In this document: positions 43,638 to 52,813 of the stretch, piece by piece | How the letters are laid out: every line of letters begins with the position of its first letter | Numbering within the stretch: position 1 is the stretch's first letter | Origin: JAISDD01 sp031553935 | Lineage (GTDB): Bacteria > Bacillota > Syntrophomonadia > Syntrophomonadales > Syntrophomonadaceae | DNA: 64,000 bases | Direction of reading: 5' to 3' | Assembly: GCA_031553935.1 (NCBI GenBank) | Contig: JAVBKS010000034.1 | Location: 8,499-72,498 of the forward strand | Notes under the pieces: model-generated | What the model saw: the letters and a program-made list of their open reading frames with translations, nothing else | Told to the model about the DNA's origin: nothing | Databases searched by the model: none | Made by a program: the position numbers and the translations under genes

Positions 43638-44597
43638 TTATATTTTTAGTACCGCTGCTCCACATATATCACTTAGTTTACTAATTCCATTTTCGATCAA
43701 ATATTCAGTTATTCCAGAATTTATTCTAACCGCAAGGTCTGGATGAACAAAGTTGCCGGTGCCTATTGATATTGCGGAAGCTCCGGCCATAATAAATTCC
43801 AGGGCATCATTGGTATTCATGATTCCCCCACCGCCTAAAATTGGAATATCGATCTCCCTATGTACCTGGTAGATCATTCTTAAGGCTACCGGTTTGATTG
43901 CCGGCCCAGACAGTCCGCCAAAAATATTGCCTAAGACTGGTTTTCTGGCTTTGATATCGATTGCCATGCCCATTAAGGTATTGATCATGGAAACAGCGTC
44001 CGCCCCTCCGGCTTGTGCTGCTTGGGCAATCATTACGATGTCACTGACATTAGGCGATAATTTAGGGATAACCGGAAGATCGGTTGCATTTTTCACCGTT
44101 TGAACAACCTGAAATACCATGTCGGGATCAGTTCCAAACTGCATGCCGCCCTTTTTAACATTGGGACAGGAAATATTCAGTTCAATGGCAGCAATACCAG
44201 TACTTTGTCTAATTTTTTCTGCGATTTCGCCGTATTCTTCTAGTGTATTGCCGGCGATATTGGCTACCACAGTCACTTGCCTCTGTAACAAATAGGGCAA
44301 ATGTACATTAAGAAAAGTGTCAATACCGGGGTTTTCCAAGCCAATCGAATTCAACATCCCCGAAGCGGTTTCATAAATTCTTGGAGCAGGATTTCCCGGC
44401 CTTGGCTCTAAGGTTGTACCCTTGACTATTACTGCTCCCAGTCTTGATATGTCAACATAGTTTTCATATTCTCTTCCATAGCCAAAAGTACCGGAAGCAA
44501 CCGCGATCGGGTTTTGCATTCTAAACCTGCCGAGTCTAACACTTATATCCGGTTTCATGTTATCATTTACGCCTGCACGTCCGGGATTCATTTCCAT
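43638..44597 (-). CDS. pyrD: Dihydroorotate dehydrogenase B, catalytic subunit
   Basis: This 319-residue FMN enzyme is class 1B, which oxidises dihydroorotate with NAD+ through the PyrK partner. AAGGAGG precedes the first ATG, so the short N-terminal extension is retained. The active-site cysteine lies in ELNISCPNVKKGGMQFG. The flavin-phosphate region has GGGGIMNTNDALEFIMAGAS. pyrK is the gene immediately upstream, confirming the 1B type. Confidence 0.96.
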   Translation of the reverse strand: MEMNPGRAGVNDNMKPDISVRLGRFRMQNPIAVASGTFGYGREYENYVDISRLGAVIVKGTTLEPRPGNPAPRIYETASGMLNSIGLENPGIDTFLNVHLPYLLQRQVTVVANIAGNTLEEYGEIAEKIRQSTGIAAIELNISCPNVKKGGMQFGTDPDMVFQVVQTVKNATDLPVIPKLSPNVSDIVMIAQAAQAGGADAVSMINTLMGMAIDIKARKPVLGNIFGGLSGPAIKPVALRMIYQVHREIDIPILGGGGIMNTNDALEFIMAGASAISIGTGNFVHPDLAVRINSGITEYLIENGISKLSDICGAAVLKI

Positions 44598-44626
44598 GAC
44601 GGCAACCTCCTTGAATCATCACCATT

Positions 44627-45430
44627 CTATTTCCGATTGGAGAAATCAACTTGTTCAAAAGAAAAAACGGGACCATCTACACATATCTTGGCATGGTTAA
44701 TATCGTCCGCTCTTAATTTTTTGGCACAACCCAAACAAGCACCAACTCCGCATGCCATGTATTCTTCAAAAGACAATTGGCCCGGTATCTCTTTTTTTCT
44801 GGCAAAATCAAAAACTTTGGCCATCATCGCCTCCGGCCCACATGTATAAATGTAATCAATTGCATTTGAGTCTATTTCAGTTTCGAGCAAATCGGTAACC
44901 AAACCTTTATAACCCTGACTGCCATCTTGGGTTGCTGTAATGACCTGGGCATTAAACTCTAATAATTTATCAAGTGCAACCAATCTATCACTATGTAACT
45001 CTCCATAAAGGACAGTTATTTGGCATTTGATTTCATTTAGTTTTCTAACTAAATAAACCAAGGGGGCAATTCCAATTCCACCGCCTACTAATAATACTCT
45101 CACCCCGGCAGGCGGAAGCTTAAAACCGTTTCCTAAAGGTCCCATTAAGTCTATTCTGGCCCCGGCTTGGATCCTGCTAAGCAAAGCAGTTCCTGTTCCC
45201 ACAACCTTGTATAGCAGACTAAGCACCCCATCATTTTGAGCTATATCATGAATACTAATTGGGCGTCTCAATAAAGGTTCATTATCCAAACCGGTTTTTA
45301 TATGCACAAATTGACCCGGATTGGCTATTTTCGCCAATTCAGGAAGTATAATATCCATGCGGTATAGATCATGTGTAAGCGCTTTATTCATGCTGACTAA
45401 GGAATCTGCAAATAAATGCACTCGTATCAA
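44627..45430 (-). CDS. pyrK: Dihydroorotate dehydrogenase B, electron-transfer subunit
   Basis: This 267-residue FAD/[2Fe-2S] protein passes electrons from PyrD to NAD+. The FAD-binding RRPISIHDIAQNDGVLSLLY, the NAD-binding GGGIGIAPLVYLVRKL and the C-terminal cluster CGVGACLGCAKK with the later Cys are all present. It stands between carB and pyrD. Confidence 0.95.
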   Translation of the reverse strand: MIRVHLFADSLVSMNKALTHDLYRMDIILPELAKIANPGQFVHIKTGLDNEPLLRRPISIHDIAQNDGVLSLLYKVVGTGTALLSRIQAGARIDLMGPLGNGFKLPPAGVRVLLVGGGIGIAPLVYLVRKLNEIKCQITVLYGELHSDRLVALDKLLEFNAQVITATQDGSQGYKGLVTDLLETEIDSNAIDYIYTCGPEAMMAKVFDFARKKEIPGQLSFEEYMACGVGACLGCAKKLRADDINHAKICVDGPVFSFEQVDFSNRK

Positions 45431-45447
45431 CCTCCCAAGTGCTATTA

Positions 45448-48400
45448 CTACGAAGTCTTTGCTATAACAAATTCCTGTAAAGACTTTACTTCGTAATGGG
45501 CTATATTGTCTCCTTCATCTACTACCTCAACAATAACTCTTAAGGTATCTAAAGAAGTCAGACAAGAAACATTATGCTCAACTGCAGCCCTTCTAATTTG
45601 AAAGCCATCACTTTCCTGCTTGCGGCCATGGCTTAAAGTATTAATAATAAAATCAATTTTGCCGGATTGAATTAAGTCAACTATATTAGGAGAACCTTCA
45701 GTATACTTTTTGACTATTTCCACTTCCACATCAAGCGACTTTAACCTGGCAGCTGTTCCTTCAGTTGCTACTAATTTATAACCAAGGTTTGCAAGCTTAA
45801 CCAATAAGGGTAATGCTTCTTCTTTGTCGCGGTCGGCAATAGTTGCAACGATTTTAGCACCCTTATTAGGGATTTCGACACCGGCTGCCATCAGTCCTTT
45901 AATTAAAGCTTTCTTTAATGAATAATCAATCCCGATAACTTCTCCGGTCGATTTCATTTCCGGTCCCAGGTTAATATCTACTTGAATTAGCTTGTTAAAA
46001 GAAAAAACCGGTACTTTCACGGCAAAAAATTCTTGCTTCGGCTGTAATCCATCGCCATAACCCAAATTTTTCAGCTTTTCACCCAACATAATTCTAGTGC
46101 CTAAACTCACAATTGGGATCCCGGTTACTTTGCTCAAAAATGGCACGGTGCGACTTGAGCGCGGGTTAACCTCTAAGACATACAGATCCTTTTGGTACTC
46201 GACAAACTGGATGTTAATCATGCCTTTTACTTGTAATTCCAGGGCTATTTTTTGGGTATATTCAATAACCTTATTCCTAATTTCATCGCTGAGACTAAAA
46301 TCCGGATAAACCGCAATACTGTCGCCGGAATGTATCCCGGCTCTCTCAATATGCTGCATTATGCCCGGAATCAAGACCCTTTCTCCGTCACAAATGGCAT
46401 CAACTTCGATCTCTTTGCCCAGCAGATATTTGTCTACCAGGACTGGATGGTCTTTATTTATCTTCACTGCGGTTCGCATGTAGGTTTGCAGCTCTTCTTG
46501 ATTATATACAATCTCCATGGCTCTTCCTCCTAATACGTAAGAAGGCCTAACTAAGACGGGATAGCCGATTTCATCAGCTCCGGCAAGTGCGGCTTCAATC
46601 GTATACACGCTTCTTCCAGGAGGTCTCAAAATCTGCAGCTTCTCCAGCATCTCATCAAATCTTTCCCGATCCTCAGCCCTATCAATATTGTCATTTGAGG
46701 TGCCGAAAATTTTTACCCCAGCTTTATCTAAAACATTAGCCAAATTAATGGCAGTCTGACCGCCAAATTGAACGATTACACCCTGGGGCTGTTCCTCTTC
46801 AATAATATTCATGACATCTTCAAAAATCAGCGGCTCGAAGTACAAACGATCCGATGTGTCGAAATCAGTGCTGACCGTCTCGGGATTATTGTTTACTATA
46901 ATAGCTTTATATCCGGCATCCCTAATAGCCCAAATCGCATGGACCGTGCAGTAATCAAACTCGAGACCCTGGCCGATACGTATAGGTCCGGCGCCAATTA
47001 CCAGGACTTTTTTATCATTATCATGAGTCGCTTCGTTTTCTTGCTCATAACAACTATAGTAATAAGGAGTGACGGCATCATATTCTGCCGCACAGGTGTC
47101 CACAAGTTTGTAAGTGGGTAAGATTCCTTCTTTTTTTCTAAGGCTGCGGATCTCTGCTTCATTTGTTCCTCGCAGAGCAGCAATTTCTATGTCTGAGAAG
47201 CCCATTTTTTTGGCTGCCTGCAATAATTCAGCATTCATGGGATTTTTACTGATTATTCTAGAAAAATCTATTATATTTTTGATTTTTTGCAAAAAGTATT
47301 TGTCAATTCTAGTTATCTGCCAAATGTCATCCAATAGCATATTGCGATTAAAAGCTTCAGCAATAATAAATATTCTCTCGTCATCAGCTTCCTTAAGACG
47401 AGTAATTAATTCCTGATCAGAGCTAGTGAGTAATTCCGGCAAACGCAAGCCATTAATCCCAATTTCAAGAGAGCGGATTGATTTAAGAAAAGCGGCTTCG
47501 AAGCTGCGATCAATTGCCATAACTTCTCCGGTAGCTTTCATCTGGGTCCCCAGGCGGCGGTCTCCGAAAACGAATTTGTCGAATGGCCAGCGCGGAACTT
47601 TTAAAACCACATAATCGATCGCCGGCTCAAAACAAGCAGAAGTTGTGCCAATGATCTCATTAGGTATTTCATCTAAGGTATAACCGATGGCAATCTTAGT
47701 GGTAACCCGCGCAATCGGGTATCCAGTCGCTTTCGAAGCAAGCGCACTTGAGCGGCTAACTCGCGGATTTACTTCGATAACATAATATTTTTTGCTGAAA
47801 GGGTCCAAGGCAAATTGAATATTGCACCCTCCCTCTACCTTAAGTTCTCTTATTATTCTTATGGAAGCGGCATGCAGCATTTGATACTCTTCATCAGTCA
47901 GAGTTTGTGCCGGAGCGATTACAATGCTGTCTCCAGTGTGGATACCCACGGGGTCAAAGTTCTCCATGCTGCATATGGTGATACAATTATCATTGGCATC
48001 ACGCATGACTTCAAATTCAATTTCTTTAAAACCAGCAACGCTTTGTTCTAACAGCACTTGCTTTATCGGGCTGCTCAATAAACCTTTAATGGTAGTATTA
48101 ATCAGCTCTTGTTCATCGTGAGCTGTTCCACCGCCGGTTCCCCCCATGGTAAATGCCGGTCTAATTATTAATGGATAACCTATACTCTCTGCGAATCGTT
48201 TAGCTTCATCGAGACTATGCACAATAGTACTCTCTGGAATCGGTTCCCCCAGTTTTTGCATGGTTTCTTTGAATAATTCACGGCTTTCAGCTCTCCTAAT
48301 TGCATCCAGAGTCATTCCCAACAATGGTATTCCGGTTTCTTCCAGCACTCCGGATTCATCAAGTGCTAATGCTAAATTAAGGCCAATTTGTCCGCCGATA

Positions 48401-48666
48401 TTAGCGATTATTCCATCCGGTTTTTCTTTGATAAGTATTTTTTTAAGATTCTCAACTGTTAAAGGCTCGAAATAGACTTGATCGGCGATCTCGGCATCAG
48501 TCATTATGGTAGCAGGGTTACTATTAACCAAAACGATTTCTAAACCCTCTTCCCTTAATGCTCGGCAAGCCTGAGTTCCTGCATAATCGAATTCAGCAGC
48601 TTGACCAATAATAATCGGCCCTGAGCCTATTACCAGAACTTTTTTTATATCATTTCGCAAAGGCAT
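45448..48666 (-). CDS. carB: Carbamoyl-phosphate synthase large subunit
   Basis: This full-length 1072-residue subunit has two homologous ATP-grasp halves (IGSGPIIIGQAAEFDYAGTQ at the N-terminus and IGAGPIRIGQGLEFDYCTVH at about residue 555) plus the C-terminal allosteric domain (TEGTAARLKSLDVEVEIVKK). It makes carbamoyl phosphate from bicarbonate, ATP and ammonia. GGAGGG precedes the ATG, 27 bp after carA. Its small subunit lacks glutaminase residues, so this subunit may have to take ammonia directly. Confidence 0.97.
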   Translation of the reverse strand: MPLRNDIKKVLVIGSGPIIIGQAAEFDYAGTQACRALREEGLEIVLVNSNPATIMTDAEIADQVYFEPLTVENLKKILIKEKPDGIIANIGGQIGLNLALALDESGVLEETGIPLLGMTLDAIRRAESRELFKETMQKLGEPIPESTIVHSLDEAKRFAESIGYPLIIRPAFTMGGTGGGTAHDEQELINTTIKGLLSSPIKQVLLEQSVAGFKEIEFEVMRDANDNCITICSMENFDPVGIHTGDSIVIAPAQTLTDEEYQMLHAASIRIIRELKVEGGCNIQFALDPFSKKYYVIEVNPRVSRSSALASKATGYPIARVTTKIAIGYTLDEIPNEIIGTTSACFEPAIDYVVLKVPRWPFDKFVFGDRRLGTQMKATGEVMAIDRSFEAAFLKSIRSLEIGINGLRLPELLTSSDQELITRLKEADDERIFIIAEAFNRNMLLDDIWQITRIDKYFLQKIKNIIDFSRIISKNPMNAELLQAAKKMGFSDIEIAALRGTNEAEIRSLRKKEGILPTYKLVDTCAAEYDAVTPYYYSCYEQENEATHDNDKKVLVIGAGPIRIGQGLEFDYCTVHAIWAIRDAGYKAIIVNNNPETVSTDFDTSDRLYFEPLIFEDVMNIIEEEQPQGVIVQFGGQTAINLANVLDKAGVKIFGTSNDNIDRAEDRERFDEMLEKLQILRPPGRSVYTIEAALAGADEIGYPVLVRPSYVLGGRAMEIVYNQEELQTYMRTAVKINKDHPVLVDKYLLGKEIEVDAICDGERVLIPGIMQHIERAGIHSGDSIAVYPDFSLSDEIRNKVIEYTQKIALELQVKGMINIQFVEYQKDLYVLEVNPRSSRTVPFLSKVTGIPIVSLGTRIMLGEKLKNLGYGDGLQPKQEFFAVKVPVFSFNKLIQVDINLGPEMKSTGEVIGIDYSLKKALIKGLMAAGVEIPNKGAKIVATIADRDKEEALPLLVKLANLGYKLVATEGTAARLKSLDVEVEIVKKYTEGSPNIVDLIQSGKIDFIINTLSHGRKQESDGFQIRRAAVEHNVSCLTSLDTLRVIVEVVDEGDNIAHYEVKSLQEFVIAKTS

Positions 48667-48693
48667 AAATTTCCCTCCATATTGTCATCGCCA

Positions 48694-49758
48694 TTAAAGA
48701 TTCTGCACGAATTCATCAAGATAAAACCCGGTTTCACTGTAGCCATGATATCCTTCCGGATCAAATTGAACAGATATGATCGGAAAATTCCTGTGCTTAA
48801 TTCCTTCAATACTATTATCATGAAGACTTCTTAAGATAAAATCGGCATCAATGCCCATTAATGAGCTTTCTTCTATGGCATACCCATGATTCTGCGTTGT
48901 TATATAAATTCTATTGTTAATCAGATTGCGGACGGGATGATTAGTACCTCTATGACCATGTGGAAGTTTAAATATTTGAGCTCCTAATGCCAATGCTATT
49001 ACTTGGTGCCCAAGCCCAACTCCAAATATCGGTACCTTTCCCAGCAAGCCTTTGACGGTTTCCTGGATGCTTAGCAGTGCCTGAGGGTCACCGGGGCCGT
49101 CGGAAATAAAGACTCCATCCGGCTCTAAATCAAGGATTTCTTTGCTGCTGGTCAGGGCAGGAACTGCTACCACTTGACACTTCCTTTTGAGAAAAGAATC
49201 AATTGCCGACCTTTTGGTGCCTAAATCCAAAAAGACTATTTTTTTGCCTTCCTCGCCAAACTTCATAATATTTCTTCTGGTTACATAAGAAACTAAATCA
49301 CCAGTTTGGTCTTGGGCTGCTTGTTTCGCTAGTTTAACTAAATGTTCTATATTATCTATATTTGAGGTGATAATACCTCCTTTTATACCTTTAGTTCTGA
49401 TAGCACGTGTTAATGCCCTAGTATCAACTTCAGTTAAAACCGCTATTTCACTGCGGTTTAAAAAGGTAATCATATCTTCTTCCATTTCATAATGGCTGGG
49501 AAAATCAGTTGCTTCCCTTAAAACTAATCCCTTAACCATGGCTCTAGCTGAGGCAAAACTTTTCTTATTAAAACCTACATTACCTACCAGAGGATAAGTC
49601 ATAACAACGATTTGTCCCCAAAAAGAAGGATCGGTAATGATATCCTGGTAGCTAATCATTGCTGTTGTAAATACGACCTCACCACTCGCTTGCAGGCAAT
49701 CATTAAGTAACTTTCCAGCAAAAATTTGTCCGTTTTCTAAGACTAAATACCCTTTCAT
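48694..49758 (-). CDS. carA: Carbamoyl-phosphate synthase small subunit with degenerate glutaminase
   Basis: This 354-residue CarA has the normal N-terminal domain (GYLVLENGQIFAGKLL) and a class I amidotransferase domain (SDGPGDP, GHRGTNHPV, TTQNHGYAIEE). However, two of the three catalytic residues are missing. The nucleophile Cys of G-[IV]-C-L-G-H-Q is Gly248 (GVGLGHQ; codon 49015-49017). The catalytic His of the HPE motif is Asp333 (FDPE; codon 48760-48762); Glu335 remains. Both changes were read directly from the DNA. The structural and substrate residues around them are conserved, so the protein is probably folded and pairs with CarB but cannot hydrolyse glutamine in the usual way. Confidence 0.93.
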   Translation of the reverse strand: MKGYLVLENGQIFAGKLLNDCLQASGEVVFTTAMISYQDIITDPSFWGQIVVMTYPLVGNVGFNKKSFASARAMVKGLVLREATDFPSHYEMEEDMITFLNRSEIAVLTEVDTRALTRAIRTKGIKGGIITSNIDNIEHLVKLAKQAAQDQTGDLVSYVTRRNIMKFGEEGKKIVFLDLGTKRSAIDSFLKRKCQVVAVPALTSSKEILDLEPDGVFISDGPGDPQALLSIQETVKGLLGKVPIFGVGLGHQVIALALGAQIFKLPHGHRGTNHPVRNLINNRIYITTQNHGYAIEESSLMGIDADFILRSLHDNSIEGIKHRNFPIISVQFDPEGYHGYSETGFYLDEFVQNL

Positions 49759-49802
49759 TTCCCCTGCCTTCCCACTGAGAAAAACTCAATATTAATTCTA
49801 CT

Positions 49803-51086
49803 TTAGATTTTGAGCTCGCCATTGGCGGCAACAATGGTTCCATCAACAATTGTCATCACCGGCCAGCCTTGCAGTTGTTGCCCATGAAATGGGCTATTCT
49901 TACCTTTAGAATAGAAATTTCCTGTATCAACTGTTTTGATAAGACGAGGATCAATTATCGTTATATCAGCTTTAGCTCCTTTGGCTAAGCTGCCGCCATC
50001 AATATTAAGTATTCGCGCCGGACCCACTGTAAACATGGAGATTACGCGCTCCAAACTCAAAACATTTTTGTTGACCAGGTCAAGACACACTGCAACTGCA
50101 GTCTCTAGGCCTGAAATTCCGAAACTAGCCAGCTGGTATTCGCAGTCCTTACTTTCAAGATGATGGGGCGCATGATCAGTTGCAATACAATCAATAGTCC
50201 CGTCATTAACGCCAGCTATCAATGCATTTATGTGATCCGTTGAACGCAAAGGCGGATTTACTTTGGTATTAGGATCATATGAACCCACTATTTCGTCGCT
50301 AAGAGCTAAATGATGCGGTGTTACTTCGCAGGTAACAGCTAAGCCATCACCTTTGGCCTTTCTTACCAAGTCTAGCGATTCAGCAGTTGACAAGTGACAG
50401 ATATGCAGCCTGCCGCCGGTTAGCTTAGCAAGACTAATCTCACGGCCTACCATTATAGATTCCGCGGCAGCTGGAATAGCCTGAAGTCCGTAAATAGTGG
50501 AAAAATATCCTTCATGCATCAAGCCTCCTCGGCTCAGATCCATTTCCTCACAATGAGATAGAATTGGTAAATCAAACATCTTAGCATAATCCATAGCATT
50601 GCGCATTATATTTGCGTGTTTCACCGGTTTGCCATCGTCTGAGAGCGCTATACAGCCAGCCGATACTAAGCCGGCTATTTCGCTTAATTCTTCGCCATTA
50701 ATTCCCTTAGTAATAGATCCGATTGGATAGACCTTCACCAAAGCGGATTTTTGTGCTCTCTCTTTTACAAAATTTGCAACTACATGGTTGTCAATTGCCG
50801 GTTCAGTGTTTGGCATACAGCAAATAGCAGTAAAACCTCCAGCAGCAGCAGCCCAGCTACCGGTTGTAATGTCTTCTTTGTATTCAAAACCAGGTTCTCT
50901 TAAATGAACATGCATATCAATAAACCCAGGAGCCACAATAAGCCCTTCGGCATCAACCACTTCGGCCTTTACTGCTTTACTTTCACCGATTGAACTAATG
51001 TAGCCGTCTTCTATCAAAACATCCTGGACTTTATCGATATTATTGCCAGGATCAATCACTCGACCGTTCTTAATCAACAATTTCAT
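49803..51086 (-). CDS. pyrC: Dihydroorotase
   Basis: This 427-residue type I (amidohydrolase) dihydroorotase closes carbamoyl-aspartate to dihydroorotate. The metal-site HxH is in IDMHVHLREPGFEYKEDI, with further ligands in the HCEEMDLS and HICHLSTAES segments and the catalytic Asp in CIATDHAPHH. GGGAGG precedes the ATG, and the gene overlaps the end of pyrB by 17 bases. Confidence 0.96.
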   Translation of the reverse strand: MKLLIKNGRVIDPGNNIDKVQDVLIEDGYISSIGESKAVKAEVVDAEGLIVAPGFIDMHVHLREPGFEYKEDITTGSWAAAAGGFTAICCMPNTEPAIDNHVVANFVKERAQKSALVKVYPIGSITKGINGEELSEIAGLVSAGCIALSDDGKPVKHANIMRNAMDYAKMFDLPILSHCEEMDLSRGGLMHEGYFSTIYGLQAIPAAAESIMVGREISLAKLTGGRLHICHLSTAESLDLVRKAKGDGLAVTCEVTPHHLALSDEIVGSYDPNTKVNPPLRSTDHINALIAGVNDGTIDCIATDHAPHHLESKDCEYQLASFGISGLETAVAVCLDLVNKNVLSLERVISMFTVGPARILNIDGGSLAKGAKADITIIDPRLIKTVDTGNFYSKGKNSPFHGQQLQGWPVMTIVDGTIVAANGELKI

Positions 51087-52011
51087 CTTTTGTCCCTCCC
51101 ATCATCAGGAACAGTATTGCCATCCGAACTGCAACCCCATTGGTTACTTGCTGATTGATGACTGCGCTTAGGCTATCTGCTAATCTACTGTCAATTTCAA
51201 TACCACGATTCATCGGACCAGGGTGGAGGATCATTACATCTTTTTTAGCTGTTCGGGTGCGATAATCATTTACCAGGAATAGATTGGCGTATTCTTCCAT
51301 GGAGGGAAACAAAGCGCTTTCTTGCCTTTCTTTTTGAACACGCAAAACATTAATCACATCCGCATCTTCGAAAGCATCTTCAAGGCTATAACAAACACGA
51401 ACACCTAGTTTTTCAATCTCAGCCGGCATCAGCGTTGATGGCCCTACTACTCTAATATCACAGTCAAATTTTTGCAGAGCATAAATATTGGATCTCGCTA
51501 CCCGGCTATGCTTTATGTCGCCAACAATAGCAACTTTCAAACCATCCAAACTCTTTTTCTTCTCTTTTATCGAAAAGAGATCTAATAGTGCTTGGGTAGG
51601 ATGCTCATTTTGACCATCACCAGCATTAATAACTCTCATATTGGTATTGCGAGCAACATAATGGGGCGTTCCGCTCATTGCGTGTCTCATAACCATTAAG
51701 TCAAAACCCATCATTTCAATGGTTTTCATAGTATCTTTCAGGCTTTCCCCTTTTTGGACACTGCTGGTTGCAACAGTGAGATTAACTGTATCAGCACTCA
51801 AATACTTGCCGGCAATCTCGAATGAGGTTCTGGTCCTGGTGCTATTTTCGAAGAATACCGTAGCTAGAGCCTTGCCCCTTAAAGTCGGAACCTTTTTTAC
51901 ATCTCGACTGATGATGTCCTTCATCGGAACAGCCGTATCTAAAATCTGCAATATTTCTTCTTTGCTAAGTTCACGCAATCCCAATAGATCTTTGCGTTGC
52001 TCTAATCTCAA
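51070..52011 (-). CDS. pyrB: Aspartate carbamoyltransferase catalytic subunit
   Basis: AAGGAG stands 8 nt before a TTG at 52011, giving 313 residues, the typical length; the longer in-frame start would add eight residues and swallow the ribosome-binding site. Carbamoyl-phosphate binding is in FENSTRTRTSFEIA, the active-site DGQNEHPTQALLD is intact, and the HPGPMNRG motif is present. There is no pyrI regulatory subunit, as is usual in Firmicutes. An intrinsic terminator lies just upstream, after pyrR. Confidence 0.96.
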   Translation of the reverse strand: MRLEQRKDLLGLRELSKEEILQILDTAVPMKDIISRDVKKVPTLRGKALATVFFENSTRTRTSFEIAGKYLSADTVNLTVATSSVQKGESLKDTMKTIEMMGFDLMVMRHAMSGTPHYVARNTNMRVINAGDGQNEHPTQALLDLFSIKEKKKSLDGLKVAIVGDIKHSRVARSNIYALQKFDCDIRVVGPSTLMPAEIEKLGVRVCYSLEDAFEDADVINVLRVQKERQESALFPSMEEYANLFLVNDYRTRTAKKDVMILHPGPMNRGIEIDSRLADSLSAVINQQVTNGVAVRMAILFLMMGGTKDEIVD

Positions 52012-52041
52012 ATTGCTATCTCCTTCCGACTGCAAAATAAA

Positions 52042-52061
52042 ACCTCCCGGTATCGGGAGGT
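52042..52061 (-). terminator. Intrinsic terminator between pyrR and pyrB
   Basis: On the minus strand ACCTCCCG-ATAC-CGGGAGGT forms a perfect 8-bp stem followed by UUUAUUUU. An upstream element (ACTCCC near 52106, GGGAGT near 52078) could compete for the same CUCCC/GGGAG segments. It probably attenuates pyrB and the rest of the operon under PyrR control, as in Bacillus. A clear consensus PyrR loop is not seen here. Confidence 0.8.
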
Positions 52062-52107
52062 CGCTTCTTTTTTGCTACTCCCTCTTTAGCTTTATCCTAT
52101 TGGGAGT

Positions 52108-52659
52108 CTAGTCATCTATTAATTCTTGTATTACTACCTGATCCTCGTCATCTAATTCCTTTACTTTTACGGAAATGATTTCTTTCAGCGATGAAGGCAC
52201 ATTCTTGCCGATGAAATCCGCCTTAATCGGCAACTCTCGGTGCCCCCTATCAACTAATACTGCTAATTGTATTGATCTCGGCCGCCCCAAATCCATCAAA
52301 GCATCTAAAGCTGCTCTAATTGTTCTTCCGGTAAATAAAACATCATCTACTAAAACTATGTTCATACCAATTATATTGAAATTGATCTCTGTTCTCCGCA
52401 CCAATGGCTGTGATGCCAGAGTTGTCAAATCATCACGATATAATGTTATATCAAGAATCCCGACCGGAACTTCCAAGCCTTCGATATCTTCAATTATTTT
52501 TGCTAAACGAAGCGCCAATGGTCCCCCGCGCCTTCGAATTCCAACCAAGGCAATATTGTCGACACCTTTGTTTTTTTCAATGATTTCGTGAGCAATCCTA
52601 GTTAATGCTCTCTTTAAGGCTACTTCATCCATGATGACATTCTTATCACGAAGCTGCAT
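52108..52659 (-). CDS. pyrR: Bifunctional PyrR: pyr-operon attenuation regulator / uracil phosphoribosyltransferase
   Basis: This 183-residue PRTase-fold protein contains GIRRRGGPLALRLAKII and the PRPP loop NIVLVDDVLFTGRTIRAALDAL. With UMP bound, PyrR binds the nascent pyr leader and favours termination. The first gene of the pyr operon carries its own PyrR box and terminator upstream, and a second terminator lies downstream. Confidence 0.96.
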   Translation of the reverse strand: MQLRDKNVIMDEVALKRALTRIAHEIIEKNKGVDNIALVGIRRRGGPLALRLAKIIEDIEGLEVPVGILDITLYRDDLTTLASQPLVRRTEINFNIIGMNIVLVDDVLFTGRTIRAALDALMDLGRPRSIQLAVLVDRGHRELPIKADFIGKNVPSSLKEIISVKVKELDDEDQVVIQELIDD

Positions 52660-52670
52660 AACGATCCCCC

Positions 52671-52705
52671 TTAAAAAAACAAAACCTACCTAAATTATAG
52701 GCAGG
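52671..52705 (-). terminator. Attenuator terminator in the pyrR leader
   Basis: On the minus strand CCTGCCTA/TAGGTAGG (52685-52705) forms an 8-bp stem with one G-U, followed by UUUUGUUUUUUU. It lies between the PyrR box and the pyrR start, the standard position for PyrR-mediated attenuation. Confidence 0.85.
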
Positions 52706-52729
52706 CAGACGACTTCCAAAATCCTTGCC

Positions 52730-52743
52730 AGCCTCTCTGGACT
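52730..52743 (-). promoter_or_regulatory. PyrR binding loop (anti-antiterminator)
   Basis: AGTCCAGAGAGGCT on the minus strand is an exact match to the known PyrR RNA consensus ARUCCNGNGAGGYU. It sits about 15 nt into the transcript and 25 nt before the attenuator stem. Confidence 0.9.
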
Positions 52744-52762
52744 AACTTAAAGGTCTAAGGTG

Positions 52763-52791
52763 ATTTTAATAAAACAATTATTTAAAGTCAA
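52763..52791 (-). promoter_or_regulatory. Promoter of the pyr operon
   Basis: TTGACT (52786-52791) and TAAAAT (52763-52768) are separated by exactly 17 nt on the minus strand. Transcription would start near 52756, just before the PyrR box. This separates the pyr operon from the upstream era-deoC block. Confidence 0.8.
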
Positions 52792-52813
52792 TGTATACTT
52801 TAGGATATTAAGT

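Noticed and set aside
45448..48666. Possible frameshift or truncation in carB to accompany the damaged CarA
   Set aside because: The large subunit is full length with both ATP-grasp halves and the allosteric domain intact, so the synthetase itself looks functional.
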